Positions 25,801 through 40,800 of a stretch of 64,000 nucleotides of DNA are shown piece by piece (position 1 is the first letter of the stretch; each line of letters opens with the position of its first letter). Position numbers and translations under genes: made by a program. The DNA is taken from positions 186,001-250,000 of the forward strand of contig VWPU01014826.1 of assembly GCA_013398955.1 (NCBI GenBank), read 5' to 3'. Under the pieces are notes generated by a model. It was not told where the DNA came from. It made no database searches and worked only from the letters and a program-made list of their open reading frames with translations. The stretch is from Callaeas wilsoni (Eukaryota; Chordata; Aves; Passeriformes; Callaeidae).

Positions 25801-28800
25801 TGTCATCTCTGATGATTGGAAGCTGTGGTCATCCAGTCATTTTATCCCTAGTTGTTCTTGTGCCATTCAGTTTGTGTCATCTTTAGCTTAACCAACTGGT
25901 CTTCTTACCTGTCCTGCTGTATTTGTAGAAATGTGGCACTTCACACCAATGCTGAAAATCTGCCTGTAAAAACTACAAGCAAAGGATAGTTTAACTAACA
26001 AATAATAATGTATTTGTCCCTAGTTGTTCTGAAGGACTATGGAATGGTGCCATATATCAAGATATTTTTGGATGATGAGTGTTACAGGAGTGCTACTCTC
26101 AGCATCTTGGAGCAGCTATCAGTCATCAATTATGAAGAATATATGAGCATTATTATTGGAGCCCTCTGTTCTTCCACTCAATGGGAACTGCATCTGAAAC
26201 TAGATCTGCTGAAGGTAAATAATGTGGCTCTCACTTGGGCATTGTTTTCTTGGGAACTCTCTTTTTTTCAAGATGGTAAGAGCAGAAGAAAGAAGAGCCA
26301 TAGGCCAGCTCTAGATTATGCTAACTTGGGCACTTGGATTTTTAGCAATGCATGTGTGGTCAATACTTTCACTCAGTATCAGATTATGGGGTATTTTGAA
26401 GACTTAAATAGTAATGCAAGAGAGAGAAATGGAAATGCTGAAGGCACAATTGTATGAGTAGTTCTATGTAATGTGTCAGAGAAAAGAGAAATAAATGTGA
26501 ATGGAAGTGGATATGTTGAGAGAGGCTGTAAGATTTGAAGAGCCAGGGTAGGCATGAGATGAACAGCTTCATTCTGATAAGTTTCCAAGGTTGAAATTTT
26601 GCTGTCCTTAATTTTGTCATTTCTTACAAATGTCAGTATCATGTAAAAAGAAATGAGGCAATGGAAAGGAAGAATTTCATGAATGTTTGGAGGAAGAAAT
26701 TAGAACTAGTCATGGCCTCTACTGACCCCAGTGTCCAATCCCTAAGCAATGAAACAGAGGAAAGAATCAGTGATTTATTTTGGTTTAGGTCATAGGCATC
26801 CAGGTGAAAAGCAGCAGTCTTGTAAGCACTGATTTTAAAATTTCATTCTACCTTCTCTATCAAATGTGAATGGAATTCACTTTTCTGTACAATATAGCAA
26901 CTGCTTCTGTGGTAAAAGAACCATGTGACTTTAAAAGCACAAAGTTTATAGCTTTGATTTGAAACAGTAAACTTCAACAATACCTGTGGAAAAGTTGAGT
27001 ATGGTGTCCAAAATAATATGAAAATAAATGCAACTTCAGTGTCTAATTTTGACAAATGATAACTGTATTAAAGTATAATGTAAGCAAATGAATTTATTTT
27101 CTTTATCCATTGGGACTGTGATTGTGTTACACACAAATTCAGATTGATTTGCTAATGTATATTTAGCTGTTAAAGCCTGAGCCCAAATGCAATTAGCATT
27201 GCCGTATCCCAGTGTGGCACGTGGACAATTATGAGGAATAACAAATAACGGAATGTGCGAAATAAATTCTGTTAGCAGTAACTGAGTTAGGGGGTTTCCA
27301 GCAGACATCAGTTTTATAGAGTCAAGACAGAGGAATACTAACTCATAGGCGATTAAATTCTAACTGAGTTAAAGCTGGAGGAAATGTGTTTACTGTTGAC
27401 CTTCTCTGGAATGTATTAAAGCCATCCTGATAACTTCAACGCTAAGTTATTAAATTTACTCCCTGTTCGGAAGTCTCTGCCTGGTTTGATACATTATCGT
27501 ACAAAATTGAATGACAGTAATAGAGTGCCCCCTCCCCCTTCAGTTCTGGCAACCCTTTCTCACAGTCCTAGATCCTGTTACAGGCAGATACATTTCTGTT
27601 AAGAACTGTTCCTCTTCAGGAGGTTGTGAAGTAAAGCTCTTTCATTGGATATCTCTTGGGAAGGTCTATATGTAAAATTAACCATTTCCAATGTGCAAAG
27701 GTACAGCATCAAATTTGAAAAGTCCCTGTAAAAAATGAATTGTGCGACATCCCAAAAACTTGGGATCAATTATATTCAAATGCAGTAGACTGTTTCCTTG
27801 TGAGCTCCTTTTTCTCACCAATTTTACTTCCACAGCTCTTAATAACTTTTCCAGATTTGTTTAAAAATGGCAAGCCCATAGCATTCAAAACTGGCAAATG
27901 GTTTAAGTTGTTTTTATGCATCTGTAATATTGTCAAGTTGCCTTCACTTACAACCTGCTTTAAGCCTATTGAGGTTAGATAAAGACTTCATTGTCTTGAG
28001 ACCTTACTTTTTATGGCTTTTTTTCCTCTAAAATGTTGTGCAAACTTTAAAAATAACTCAGCTGAGAAAAGGTATTCTTGTCTTTCTTAACGAGGAGAGC
28101 TTGCTGCTTGCAATGTTCTTTGTGCCATCCTGTGCCACTGGTTTTTCTGGAAAGGGCCTTCTAAGTCATATGAGCAAAAGTCTAGTGTGGGTTCTCAATG
28201 TGCATTCAGGGCTGCAGGAAGACTTGTCTGTAGAGAGCTGTGCCTTCCTGCCAGTTTCTGTATAAGGGTATTTACTATTGAATCTTTACTTCCATTTATC
28301 TAGGGCAAAGGCAGTTTTCTTGAGAGTCTGAGAAGACTGATTAAAGAACAGTCAAAGATACGAAACTACCTCTGGCCAAACTGACTAGGATATGTGAAGC
28401 AGGAAATTTGATTTCTTTGCTGCTTCTTGTGAGCACTGTTCCTTACCTGTTAGGCTGACTGCTTTAGCAGCTCCTAAGGGTTCATTCAAGTCTTGGTTGT
28501 ATGATTCATTGGGTATATGGGGAAGGGAGGAGGAGAGGTTGCGCAATAATTTCGGAGCAAGTTTGGAAGTTTAAAATATTCTAAAGCATCTTTGTCCCTT
28601 GATTTAAGTGCTTTTTTTGTTTCCTTTCTTCCCAACATTTGTAGTCACTCTTGAGGATACTGGAGAGTCCCAAGAGCCATTCAGCTTTCAGAACCTGCAG
28701 TGGATTCAATGGGCTCCTGTCCCTCCTCTCAGACATGGAAGGTGCATTGCAGGACCCTCCATCTGGGCAGTGGACAGCAGTTGGACACAATTGTATCTTG

Positions 28801-31800
28801 GAGCTTGTTTTCCACACGCTTCAGGGGATAACTGCAGCCCTGCACCTAGACCCTGTCAACAGCAACTTCTTCCAGAGGAATGGTCTCTTTGAAAAGATGG
28901 CAGAGGATCTCGGATCACTTGGATGCTTCTGGACAGGAGGAGAAAGGCAAATTCCTGTGAGCCTTGAGAAGAAAAGGACATTTGCAGAATTCGTGGATGC
29001 AGCTTTCTGTTCTTCAGAACCTTTCCCAGTGTGGCTAAAGAACTGCATTTGGATTCTGAATTTTCTTGATCAAATGGTCAAAGGAACCCTCCATCAGGAA
29101 AGCTACTTTAAGGAGAGGAAGCCAGAGATGGGAGAAAAATCAAGAGATGATCAGGAGGCACCCCAAGGTCAAGAAGAGTATCTGCTTGCTTTCAAAAGAC
29201 CAGGCAACAAACTACCTGCCTCTGCCTATATGCTATGGGGAAACCCTGCAGAGAAGTAAGCTTTTATTTACTACAGGAAATAGAGTACTAAGACTGATAT
29301 GTGCATTTTATATGGTAGTAAACTGAGGTAAGGTGTGATATAACCTGCCAAGAGCAGACAAATCAGTTCAGTCCCAACTCCCAGGCTTCCAGGCAGAAGA
29401 AATCAATGGAAAGGTAAATGATGGTAATATTGGGGCATAAGGGTTTAGTGCTGCAGTGGGACACACAGCCCCAAGAGTTGCCGAGTTTGTTGAAGATTGT
29501 GACACCTGAAATGTGGGAGCAGGAGTGGAGTCTAACATCAGGGTTGCTGGGACTTAAAGCTTGTGCTTAGTCACTGCTTGAACCTGCCCTGATCAGTTTT
29601 GACTTCTTCAATTATGCGGAAAGCTGCTTGCAGTCACTCAGAGTAACTTTTATTTTTAATATATTGAGTTATTTTAAATGCTCCCTCATGCATGTGTGTC
29701 CAAGCACATGTGCAGGCACACTCATTTATTCTTGGTGAAATAGAGAAAATTGGAAAAGGAACAGTCATGCTGCCTGGCTCGTTGAATCATGTTTTATATC
29801 AAAATACATATCTTTTGTAGGAAGGGATGACTACACCAGAAATTAGCATAGCTGTCAGATGTGAATCAGTTCTGAATAACCTGCATTTTGTAACTCATGA
29901 GTTCTTCTGTCTGTTCATTTGACTGTAGCTTTATCTTGAATCTCTCAGTTCTTTTATCAAATTTACATTTCTGATTGGAATTATGCCTAAAAAGGCTAAA
30001 TTGATAAGTGTGAGATTTTTTCCACCCTTACTGTAGATTATTGCAAAGTCATCTTCCAAGTTAAAGACCGAGACATCTGCCACTTGTAGCAGCAGTCACT
30101 GAAGTCAGCAGAACTCTTTCCCGGAGTATTGAGGCAGGCTGAATAAGCATTTCTGGTTATATTTATACTTGTTTGAAGCAAGGAGAAAAATGTGGGGTGG
30201 ATTTCTTTGTTCCTTGAGCGGTGGATTTTAAAGTAGTCATGGAGATGTTTGCTCCCTGTCACCACTCCAAATTACACTGGAAGTTTCTGCTTGGATACTC
30301 AGTGCTAGGGAGATGACTTCGTAGCTCGAGAGGAATGACTGCTCTTTTCCAAGCACATCTTACTAGCCCGATTTGGGAGAACATGGGTCCGTGTGCAAAG
30401 AGCATATAGGTGGTGGTAGTTGTGAGAAGTAGACTGTCTGTTGCTTACATGTGTGTATAAGGGATGCCCAGGGATGTGAAGGGAGGAAGGGTCGGGGCAA
30501 TGCTGGGAGGGGTGTGACTCTGTCTCCTGATTGTCCTTCTGAAGTCACTAGGTCTGAAACAAGCAGGCTTCCTATGTCTTTGTGTTGTTTTGCCTGCTGA
30601 CATGTTATGCTCTACAGTAACTGAATACCACTTGTGGAGAAATTAATCCTGTACACAGGGACCCTTTCAGTTCACGGTGTCTGATTTGGGACTGTTTGTC
30701 TCGGTTCTGGGACTTGAAGGCACAAAAGGAAGCCAGATTATCTAGGGATGGTTGGAGACTGTCCATGACAAGTGTATGCAAACACAAAAGAGGAATGTGT
30801 ACTGGAAGCTGACATTCTTCAAGCTATACAGCGTGTATCTTTTTCCAGCAGTGAATTTTATGAAAATAAAAATAAGAAATCCCGTAGTTTCTGCAAGCTT
30901 GTTGTTCCCCTAATGCAGCTTCCTCTTAGCTGTACTCCACACTCACACTTCCCCCTGAAAAGGTTTCAGGCAGCAGCTCTGCAGCTTGAAAGGAGGAACT
31001 TGAATGCAGTCAGTGTAGGTGGCCTGTCATGCCCCATCTTACAACATATATTTAATATTCCCAAGGAGGCAAGGAAAGGCGGTGATCCTGCAGGAGCCTG
31101 TGAATAATACATAGGAAAGTTAGCATTTTTATGCTGGATAATATTCTAGCCTCTTCCACTGTCCTGTAGTCAATGATGCTGGAAGCTTCTGGGATACAGG
31201 GGAATTGACCCTGTCATTCCCATCTCAAAACCAGCCCTCCATGCTCCTGCTCCTGCAGTAATGTTTGAAACACTTTTTGTGACAGATGGGGTCTCTGGTT
31301 TTCCTTTTGTTCCTGGTGACTAGACATAGCTTGCTGCAAGCTGTGTTAACTGAGGCTGATCTCTTTGGGAGGGAAGCACTTCTTTGTGCCCAACCAAGCA
31401 GTGTGGCTGCTGCAGCTGCTGTTACCACAGAAAGCTCACTGTGCTAATGGCTCTTCAGGTTCTTCATTTTATCCCCAAACCCTCTTATTTGTCTGATTTT
31501 TAAGTAGCACCAGTGCAGACCAGATTTGTGATTCACGCTGTGGTACTGGTGAGATGGATGGAGTAGAATCACGGGGCTGGCTGGCCCTGGGGCAGGAGTG
31601 AGAGATGGGGTGTTTGCAGAGGTGAGGAGTTGGTACAGGAAGACAGCTTTTGTACGGAGACAAGCCATAAAATGAGGACCTCCTAGAAACCCACAGAGAG
31701 GGCTGGAAGAAGGCTTATATAATATTCTCAGAAACCCTTCATGAGCCTTGTTGCCCTTCTCTGCACACACTACAGCACCCCAATGTCCCTGTAGTAAGGG

Positions 31801-34800
31801 GCCCAGAACTGAACAGAGCACTCGAGGTGCAGCCTCACCAGTGCCCAGTACAGGGGGTCTTCCCTGCTCCTGCTGGCCCCACTATTTTTGATACAGGCCA
31901 GGATGCCATTGGCCTTGTTGGCCACCTGAGCATTTACCAGCATGCCAAGTTTGTTTCCAGCCAGGCAGATTTCCAACCATAATTTCATTCCTATTGATTT
32001 TAGTGAGCCTGGATTTTTCTCTTTTAAGATGATGTGGGTTTCTCAGGGAGATGGGAGGAGAGCATGTTTTCAGTGTACTTTTTTTCTTTGACATTTAAAA
32101 ACTTGCCCACATTCATGTCATTTACAGATGTATGTATCTACACTGAAACCACTACTGCAACAGCTCTTTATACGAGATCTGATTTTGATTTATTGCACAG
32201 AAAGTATTGCAAATGAGCAATTTATTTGAAATGATCACTCTTGAGGGTGCAGTAAGAATTACTTGTCACTGTGTGGCAGTGTGCTACACATTACTCCATG
32301 TTCTGCTGTATCAGATGAGCCTTTTTGGGAGTGGCTAACAAACATGTTTGATTGCAGTCTTTTTGCCCTCCTTTATATCCCTTGTAAAACTTTTTTTTAA
32401 TGCTTACTCTTATACTCTTACCTTGTGTTTTATGTAGTTCATAAAGCATATTGTGCTTTAATTTGTCAGTCTAATTACCACCATTAGATGTTGCTTTTGC
32501 TTTTCTTGTGAGATCTGCTTGGGACAGGTGTTTGACAGTGCACACCACAACTCCAGTTCAGAGCTGCATCCAGAAATGCTGATGATACCGTGAACAGGAT
32601 GAGCCTGTAGTGCCTAAACTAGAGTTTCTGCTATGCTGTGGGTTCATCTTTGAGATATATCTGACCTCTAGCCGGCATTAGCAGCTCTTCTGTGTGATGT
32701 CTCTGATTCCTCAATTCCTTCCTGTGTGTGTATATAAAAAGGTCCTAAGTGGCAAAAATGAAAACTGATGGGAAAGCAGATATTCAACTTTAGTTTACTA
32801 CTTTAGGCAAGTTCTGGTGTTGGAAAGGGAGGGTGGCATACTGATTTCATCAAGACTGTCTCACCTTTGCTTATTTCCGTTATGTTTTAAAGTACTGAAG
32901 TGTATAACCCAAGTTATAAACTCCTAGAAATTAAAAGGATAACACTGGTTGTGGACTGATGCATCAGTGATTCCTCTTTTTGTCTGTTTTCTGTTCTGCA
33001 AATACCTTCAAAGGCAAAATTTGCTGAACGAGACCGCTGCACATCTTTGAATGTGCCGGTCCCTGGGATGTCATCTCATGAGCAGGTGATGTCCTGTCTG
33101 TGTTACTCTAAGGAGGCTTCCAGGTGTTCAGGGTCATTTGTATTGTTTGCTTAGTTTCCCATGCTGAGCCTGGTTGCTGCTAGGAGGATTTAGTGCTGTG
33201 CTCTACTGGAACATTGTCAGATCCTCTTTGCTGTTGGTAATGATAATTATGATGTGTCTTTTTACTGCAGGTTGGAAATGAGAGACTGCATCATTGCACA
33301 TCCAGGTGCTGTCTGTGTCATGGTGAGGTTGTTGCCAAAGCTGTACAAAGAAGGACATGCTCAGGTGAGTCTGAACATACCTAAATGCCATCTAAACAGT
33401 GTCTTCTACTTCTCTGTAGCTTCATTTCCAGGCACTGCTTACTCTTTGCAAATGTGGCAATACTAAAATTTACCTAAGACACTGTCAAGAGGAACAGCAC
33501 AAATTTCACTGAGTCAACAGATGTAAGAACAACAAAGACTCTTGGCTGTCAGTTTACCTAAGCATTTCTATACCTGTCTGGTGCTGTACATGGATTTTGG
33601 TCCCAGAATACTTAGTGCAAAGGCATAATGTAGAAGTGCCTTGAAAACTGTTTAAAGTTTTGCCAGCAGGCCTAGCAACAAGAACAGTCTGACTCTTCAG
33701 ACCTAATGGTCCATCAACTTTTAATGCAACTTAGAATATGTTTTTCTTTTTCAAACCTTCCATATGTATACACACCTACTCTGGATAAAGATACTGCCTA
33801 TATTGTATTGGCTGTTTGGTCTAAAATACTCGAATGCAGTTAAAGTAAATATGGAGGAAATTAAATAAAACCAGGTTGTTCATCCAGAGCTATGAAAGGG
33901 GCAAATAACTGCTGGCACGTTCCAACTCTGTTGGAATCAAGCCATCAGCTAGTGAAATTTTCTTAATTACAGTAATTAATTTCTGAAAAACAAGTAGAAT
34001 GGTTAATTGGATGAGAGTGTCATCAAGAAGTTGGAGTTGGCTCTAGGACTTGAGCTCTGTAAGAGGGAGAGCCTCTCAGATCCTCAGTAGATGGCAGTGT
34101 TCTTAAAAGTATGAAGGACTAGAGCACAAATTCCAGCAATTTCAGTTATATATTTAAGTACGCTCATATTTTCTTTTTTTCTCTCACTCCTTTTTTCTTA
34201 GTCAATAAGAAATTATTACTGGTAGTGTTTTAGTATTGCTGTTGTGAATATGATTGCCTCAGGTAAAACTGAACCACTATTATGCAAGGTCCTGAGTCAA
34301 ACTCTAGCTAGGAGTTAACAAATGTCTTGAAAAGTTCTCATAAAATAACCCACAAAAAGGATAAAGGAAAAATAGAATTTTCCTGGCTATTTCTATTCAA
34401 AAATCATTGAATGAGAGAGAGAATGAATAGAATATTTCAGAGCTTGGGAAGCTCACTGATGCTGCACTTTAATATGTTTAATCATAACATATACCACTGC
34501 ATGAATCCTTGTGCAAGGAGATTCTGCTTGGAACACAGGAGTCGGGTAAGATCTGATGCAAAAGGTTTACTCTCAGTGGCTAGTGAAGGCGAGCTACTTG
34601 GTAGAAGGAAAATTACTGAAGGAATTACTCTTTGGGTGGATATATTCTCTCCCAAACATGGTAAGATTTTTTTTTTCTAGTGCCACAGTGTTTGACAGCT
34701 AGATGAGAGATGAAATAATGGCTTTGAGGATGTACTGCAAACTTTAATAAAAAAGTCTTAAGGGACTTCTTGCTCTGAATTTAAGACTGAATCAAAAAGT

Positions 34801-37800
34801 ACAGTTTTTAGGCACAAATGTGGAGAAGAAGAGACAATAACTCAGCTCCTTCTGCTTGTTTTAGTACTGTGAGAGATTTTTAGGTCTGAGTGTCTGGGAG
34901 TAATCTGGAAAAATCTTTAGAATCAGTTCAGGTCACGTGCAATTCCTTTGCTTTCACAGAATTGGCAATGAGAAAGCACTGCTTTTACAGAAACATTAAT
35001 GGAACACAATTAAATTAATGTACTTTTGATTCTGACCCTCAGAAATAATATCAATTTCCTGCCAATTTCGCAACTTCTCAGTGACCTTTGTCAGACCCAA
35101 GAAATGATGGGCCGAAGAAATGTCGAGCCTGTCAGCATAGAAAACCCAGTAGCAGTCAGTAAAAGAGGTGATTTTGCACTTCAGCCATTTCTTGTACTTT
35201 CTGGAATGAAAGTTAAAAGCTGAGGCGAATAGATTTGTGGATGTATATTCCTGCCATTTCTAGGTGTGATAAAAAAATCATTTGAATGTCATGGGTACAG
35301 AAACTTCCTTAAAACTTCAAAACTGGCCAAGAGTTTTGAGTCAGTAAACAGTCTTCAAGTCAGTAAACTGTATTTAGAAGGACATTGCTCATGTTCATGC
35401 CTACGACTGGAAGTAAGCCAGTTTCCCTCAGACTCCATGTGGTTTGACCAAATACAAGATAGATTTTCCTTTTATTAATATGTTGTCTATTCAGTGATGG
35501 AAGATGGCATTGCACATGTTTCAAATACTTAGTAAATTGACACAGGTTAGCATCCACTTTAGATATGTGGCCCAGGATACTGACAGCATGTTTTCTACCT
35601 TAAAAAGAAAGAAGTTTCCTCTCAGACACATCTCATCCTTGACTGGAATTTTAAGATTCCAGGGTGTCATGACAGATCTTCTCCATTTGTAATGTCAGAT
35701 ACAGAGATTGTTTAAATCTGATAATTGTGAGTAAGGGAGAGGAGAGAACTTTTGAGAAGAGAATAAAAGCTTGGTGCAGTTCTGTCTCATCATCCTGGCA
35801 GGTTTCTTGTGAATACAGGCAAAAAATAATCCTCACACAATTCATCATGTAAATTATTTATACTTTTGCTAAATAATATTATTACTTCCACAGCTGGATT
35901 TTTCCTTTTTGTTTTCATCCCTGTCTCTTGTAGGATAAACTGCTGTCATAGTCACTGTTGTGAAAATAAAATATCATCCATCAATAAGGATTTTGTACCT
36001 TATAAAAAGACCCTTATCCCTGTTTTAAATTTAGGCTTAATGACTTGTTCTCTCTGTAGATGTTAAAAAAAGTAAAATTTATCAAGTATTTCTGCATACA
36101 TAATTATTGCTATATTCTTGAATGTAAAGAAATTGGATTCTTTTGAAGTGAATGCACAGTGACAAAAGTTCAAAATTTTTGCTTATCTTGAATTTAGCAT
36201 AATAATCCTGAAGATGCATAACAGCGAATTAAATTCAGCTATGGGCTCTTAGGAGAAAGAATCTGGGAACTACTTAAGCAGATTGGGCAAATTGCTAGGT
36301 GACATTTTGCCCTTAAAACTCTAATCTGAGGCAGAGCTCAGCTACTTTCTAACTGCACCTTCAATATCGTGATTCACATTGCAAGTAAGAAGTGTTAAGA
36401 AAATCAATCCATACATACAGAAACGCACAGCATGGTTTCCTGGCCACCTTTAATATTTCCACTAAAATCCCATTTTACTGGAACAAAGATCCATGAAAAC
36501 AGCACATTTTATTTAAAACAAGGCAATATTGGTATTGATGGAGCTGCTAGGCTAATGAAAACCATCAATTTTTTTTGTACATCATTATGCTTTCATTGGA
36601 TTCATTTTGGAGTAGATCAGTTGCTTCACTTAGTCAAGACCTGTGTCATTCTCTGTTTAGTGGTATTTACACATACTTTCCTGCACATAGTCAGAAATGG
36701 AGTAAAATGTTAATTAGAAGATTAAAAAATTTATAAGTGAGACTTTGAAACACTGTAATAGTGTAGTCTGGTGGATGATTTCTATGTGTAACATGATGCA
36801 CAGTGAAACTTATGTACCTGGCAATGAACAGGCCTTCAGAGAGAAGAAAATGTTGTCCAAAGAACTCACCCTTCAGATATGAAAAATGGTAGTTGAGTTT
36901 GCAAAAACAGTATGTATGTTGCAATGGATGTATTGTTTTCTAAGTGTTGCAGTTGGGGACATTTTGAAAACAAATTGCTTATTGGCTTTGAAACTGTCCT
37001 GTATTGGCTTTGTCTGGTTGAATGAAGAAGAGCTCAATTCCTCTTACGCTTAATAAGCTTGTTCTGAATCCAGTTGCTTCTCATTCATGTTATAAAATCA
37101 AATCTCCTTGCCTTCATTTGCATGTCTGTCATCATCGTTGTCCTTTTCTTTGAAAGCTTGCATATCTATTTCCTATAACAGCCCGTGAGAACTTGGAAGC
37201 TCTTGAAAATAGGGAATAATTAATCTTTGTAAGATTTGCCTTTAAATATATGATCCAGTTACTTTTACATGAAATCTAGTTAGGTCAATGGGGTACAATG
37301 CATTCCTAATTGGGAACAAAGTGCTCTAAAGATAGTTTATGAGAATTGAGAGACTTTAAGGTCTTTAAGAAGCAATGCTTCAATTTAGTGAAACATATAG
37401 AGAAGTGTTTAAAATTGTTCAATGACATCGCTTGATACAGTTTTGTTTAAGAACATGTAGAATGAAGGATTGATCACGTCAATATGGGTCTCCACAGGCT
37501 TAATGTTAAATATATTCTGAGTTCCTGTGTTGGTCTGGGAGCTTATGCCTAATAACCTGCCCTTGGTGGTGCTCCCTTGTTTTTGAATGACAGCTGATTG
37601 TTCTCTTCCTTCACCACCACAGTGTCGAGACAGGAAAGCTGAGCCGTGGATGGCCAAGCAGCTGCTCGGGTGAATACATGCACACTGTTTAAGTGCAGAG
37701 CTTGATAGAACACCCATGCAGTTCTACTTGAGCCTCTTGCCTTAGGGGCTTCTTTTCTGGACCAGATGTTTACACTCAGGGATTTGACAATTGAAAAACA

Positions 37801-40800
37801 AATTAAAATAGAATAAGTTCATTGCCATATACAGTGTAGTTCCAGCCCACTGACATTACTTCTGTGTCCATTTCAGCTTTCCCAGGAAATCCAGTGTGCT
37901 CTGGTTGATCATATCCAGTCCCTGGCGAAGTCAGAGAAGAGTCGTCAGGTGATGTGTGAATCTGGCTTGCTGAGCACCATCATAACCTCCTGTCAAGATG
38001 CTTTCTGCAGTGACAGTCATCCCCTGCATCTGCCCCTCACTAGGGTGTTTGAGAAGCTCGCATCACAGGCTATTGAGCCACATGTGTTGAGGTATAAAAT
38101 TCTATCTAATGGAACCAATTTGCTTTAGTGGTGCCATTTTTTTGCAAAGTTTATAAAATAATTAGGTGCTTCACATAGTGCTCTAATTCAGCAAGACTCA
38201 GCTTTTTGTTTCAAGCCCCAGTTTATCCTCATTTCTCATTGATTGCAGGATATGTGCTTAAATGACTCCTGAAGATGGTACAAGTCTAGTATTCTGCTGC
38301 ATCATCTCTGCAGGGGTTGTAAAGCCATTTATGAATGAATTAATTAAGTCATTGCAAAACAACCAGGGTTATTCTCGCCTGGTATTCATATGGAGAAGCT
38401 GTTTTCTGCAGAATAAAAATGACTTTCTCATATCTCAGATCTATGTCAATGCCAGATGCAGAAATAAAAAGTGTAGTCTTCTTCCTCAGCTGCTGTTTCC
38501 AGTTTTAGGTTGCACTTTCTTCATTAATGCTAACAAGTGCTAGACATTACAGTACCTACCAGCTATCAGAGTGCAAATACATTTAAATATTCAGTGGAAG
38601 ATTGTATTTCTTTCACTCAAATATGGAATAGGATTTCCAAAAAAATCTCAATAAAAAACCCCAACCCAGAAATTTTCTTTTTCTAAAAATTTAGGGCTAT
38701 TCAAAAACATTGAAGAAAAGAAATGTTTGATTTTTTTCAACAGGAAAACTTTGAAAGGAAATGTAAAGCAAACCAAATATTTGTGCTGCTACAATGGAAA
38801 ATATTTCTTCTGTTCTATTTGGGATGTCTTTAAAATTTGGTGTTTGATGAAAAAGTTATTCTCTAGAGGTCTAAGCTCTATTTGCATGGTTGCTGTGACT
38901 CCAAAATGTCTGGCTTCATTGTTTTCCTTTTAAAAATTTTCTTATTTTTTATTTTTTTCCCATGTTAGGCAATTTCTGTGGTTGGGAGGTTCTCCATTAC
39001 TACCTTCCAGGCCCAGTGCAAACGAGACCAAGGTCCTTTCATGTCAGGGGAGTGATTCAGCTAGTGCAGGTAAGCACCCAACGAACTGCCTGTTGCTGAT
39101 GCAGTGGCTGAGTGAGAGAGGCCTCCGAAATGACAGGAAACTGCTGTTGAGTAGGTTGCTCCAAGACAGTTACTGTGAAGGTGCAGTATGCCTAGAAGTT
39201 TTTCACTGGGTATTGCCCAGATGGGGTGGTACTTGACCGACACTGAGAGCTGATCTAATGACCAGCAGAGATCAAATTATAATGTCTTTGCTCAGGTTAG
39301 ATGCTGAGTATAGACTCAGACCTTACTGGATCAGCTATGGACATGGTCTATAAAAACACTAACATTCTACAAACCAAGGGGAGTGTCTCCTTGGTTTGCA
39401 TCATGTTTTTCCTGTGATTTATAGACAGAAATAGAATAAGGATGGGAATAAAGAGCACTACCTTTTGTAGTGCCTAGGATATCCTAGTAGTCTACCTTGC
39501 TTATACAGGCTATTTGCTATCCAAGTCCTTTCTCTGCTCTGATGTATTTATAGATGAGAGGCTATATAATAGTAGTATTTGGTGCTCAAACTAGTCTCAT
39601 GCCTGAGACACCTGATACAGTATGGTCTGTATTTGGGTCTTATGTTCTTTGCAGTCATGCATCAAGTCCTCTCCCAAATGTTGCTTGTAACTATTCTGTT
39701 ACAAGAGTTGAATGAATGGTCTGTGTATAAGAAAAATGGGTTGGGGACATTTATTAGTAGGGTGAGTTCTGGAGCTGCCTGAAGATGTGTGGGAAGAATT
39801 TATGGTTAAAATATGGCTATGGCTCTCCTGACAGCCTCACATTTTGAAATGCCTTCAGTGCAGTATTTTTTTGTACTGCTGTAGGATTTCTGTAGGCAGC
39901 TGAGGATGTGTTATCTCAAGAGCATGAAGTGCTGTTCTGAGCAGTGATAAACAGAATATGGGCAATACCTGTGACTGGAAAAAGACTTGCAGACGTTGAT
40001 CTGGTTGGGCACTGTGTTCATCTTTCAGGTTCAGAAGAGAATGTGGTGGGCAGTAAAACTGATCCTCAAGCAGCTGCGCCTGTCAGGAGCTCTCCTTGGC
40101 TGTCTAAGGGATCTGCACTGGCACTCCAGACTGCCATGAGTCTCATCTCCATGACGTCACCTCGGAACTTCCAGCTACACAGCACTGCTTTAGCTCCATC
40201 GTTTGTGGAGTTTGACATGTCCATGGAAGGCTATGGGTATTGCTGCTGTTGCTTTTATTTTAGCTGTTCTGAGGTCTCCAAGCCCTTACTCTGAACACAG
40301 TAACTATTCACTTCTCTCTTCATCTTAATCAACCTTATGACTGCCTTCCTTGCAGCAATGTTGCCAACATATTTCATTACATATTGCTGACAGCCTACTC
40401 TCTGCCTTGCTACCATGATCCTGCAATACCAGAAGTCACAGGTGACCTTTAGGGATGCTTTTGTTTCTGATGAATGGGTGCTTGCTTCCTTTTGTAGGTG
40501 TTTATACCTCCCTACCTTGGCCACTGTCATGGGATCCAGTGCAGACCAGTCTGTCTCGGGAGGGACTGGCATGGGTAAGCACTTTGACTCACCTGCAGCT
40601 TGCTGGGAGCACTGACTTCAGCCCCAACGAAAGCATTCAGCAGTTGAAAGAAATAAACTGTGCGTTTCAAAACATTTCTGTGCCCCAGACCAGCTCTGAA
40701 GCATGTAACTTGTACTGCTCAGCAAAATGGGGAATTGGGCGCAGCTTAATAGTGCGATGAATTAACATTAGCAATACAAATTTAAAGCAGGCTTCTAAGA

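Larger units (their letters stand above)
29256..33270 (+). other. WDFY4: Intron 11 (4.0 kb)
   Basis: Contains an antisense CR1 fragment at about 31680-31990 and a 72-nt exon-like segment at 33014-33085 that would introduce a stop codon. Nothing else recognised. Confidence 0.75.

Noticed and set aside
26215..26457. Open read-through of exon 10 into intron 10 for 81 codons
   Set aside because: Similarity to WDFY3 stops exactly at the donor, and a good downstream exon continues in phase.
34411..34680. 89-codon open frame in intron 12 ending near a donor-like gtaaga
   Set aside because: No acceptor with suitable phase, no similarity to WDFY proteins, and exons 12 and 13 already join in phase 0.
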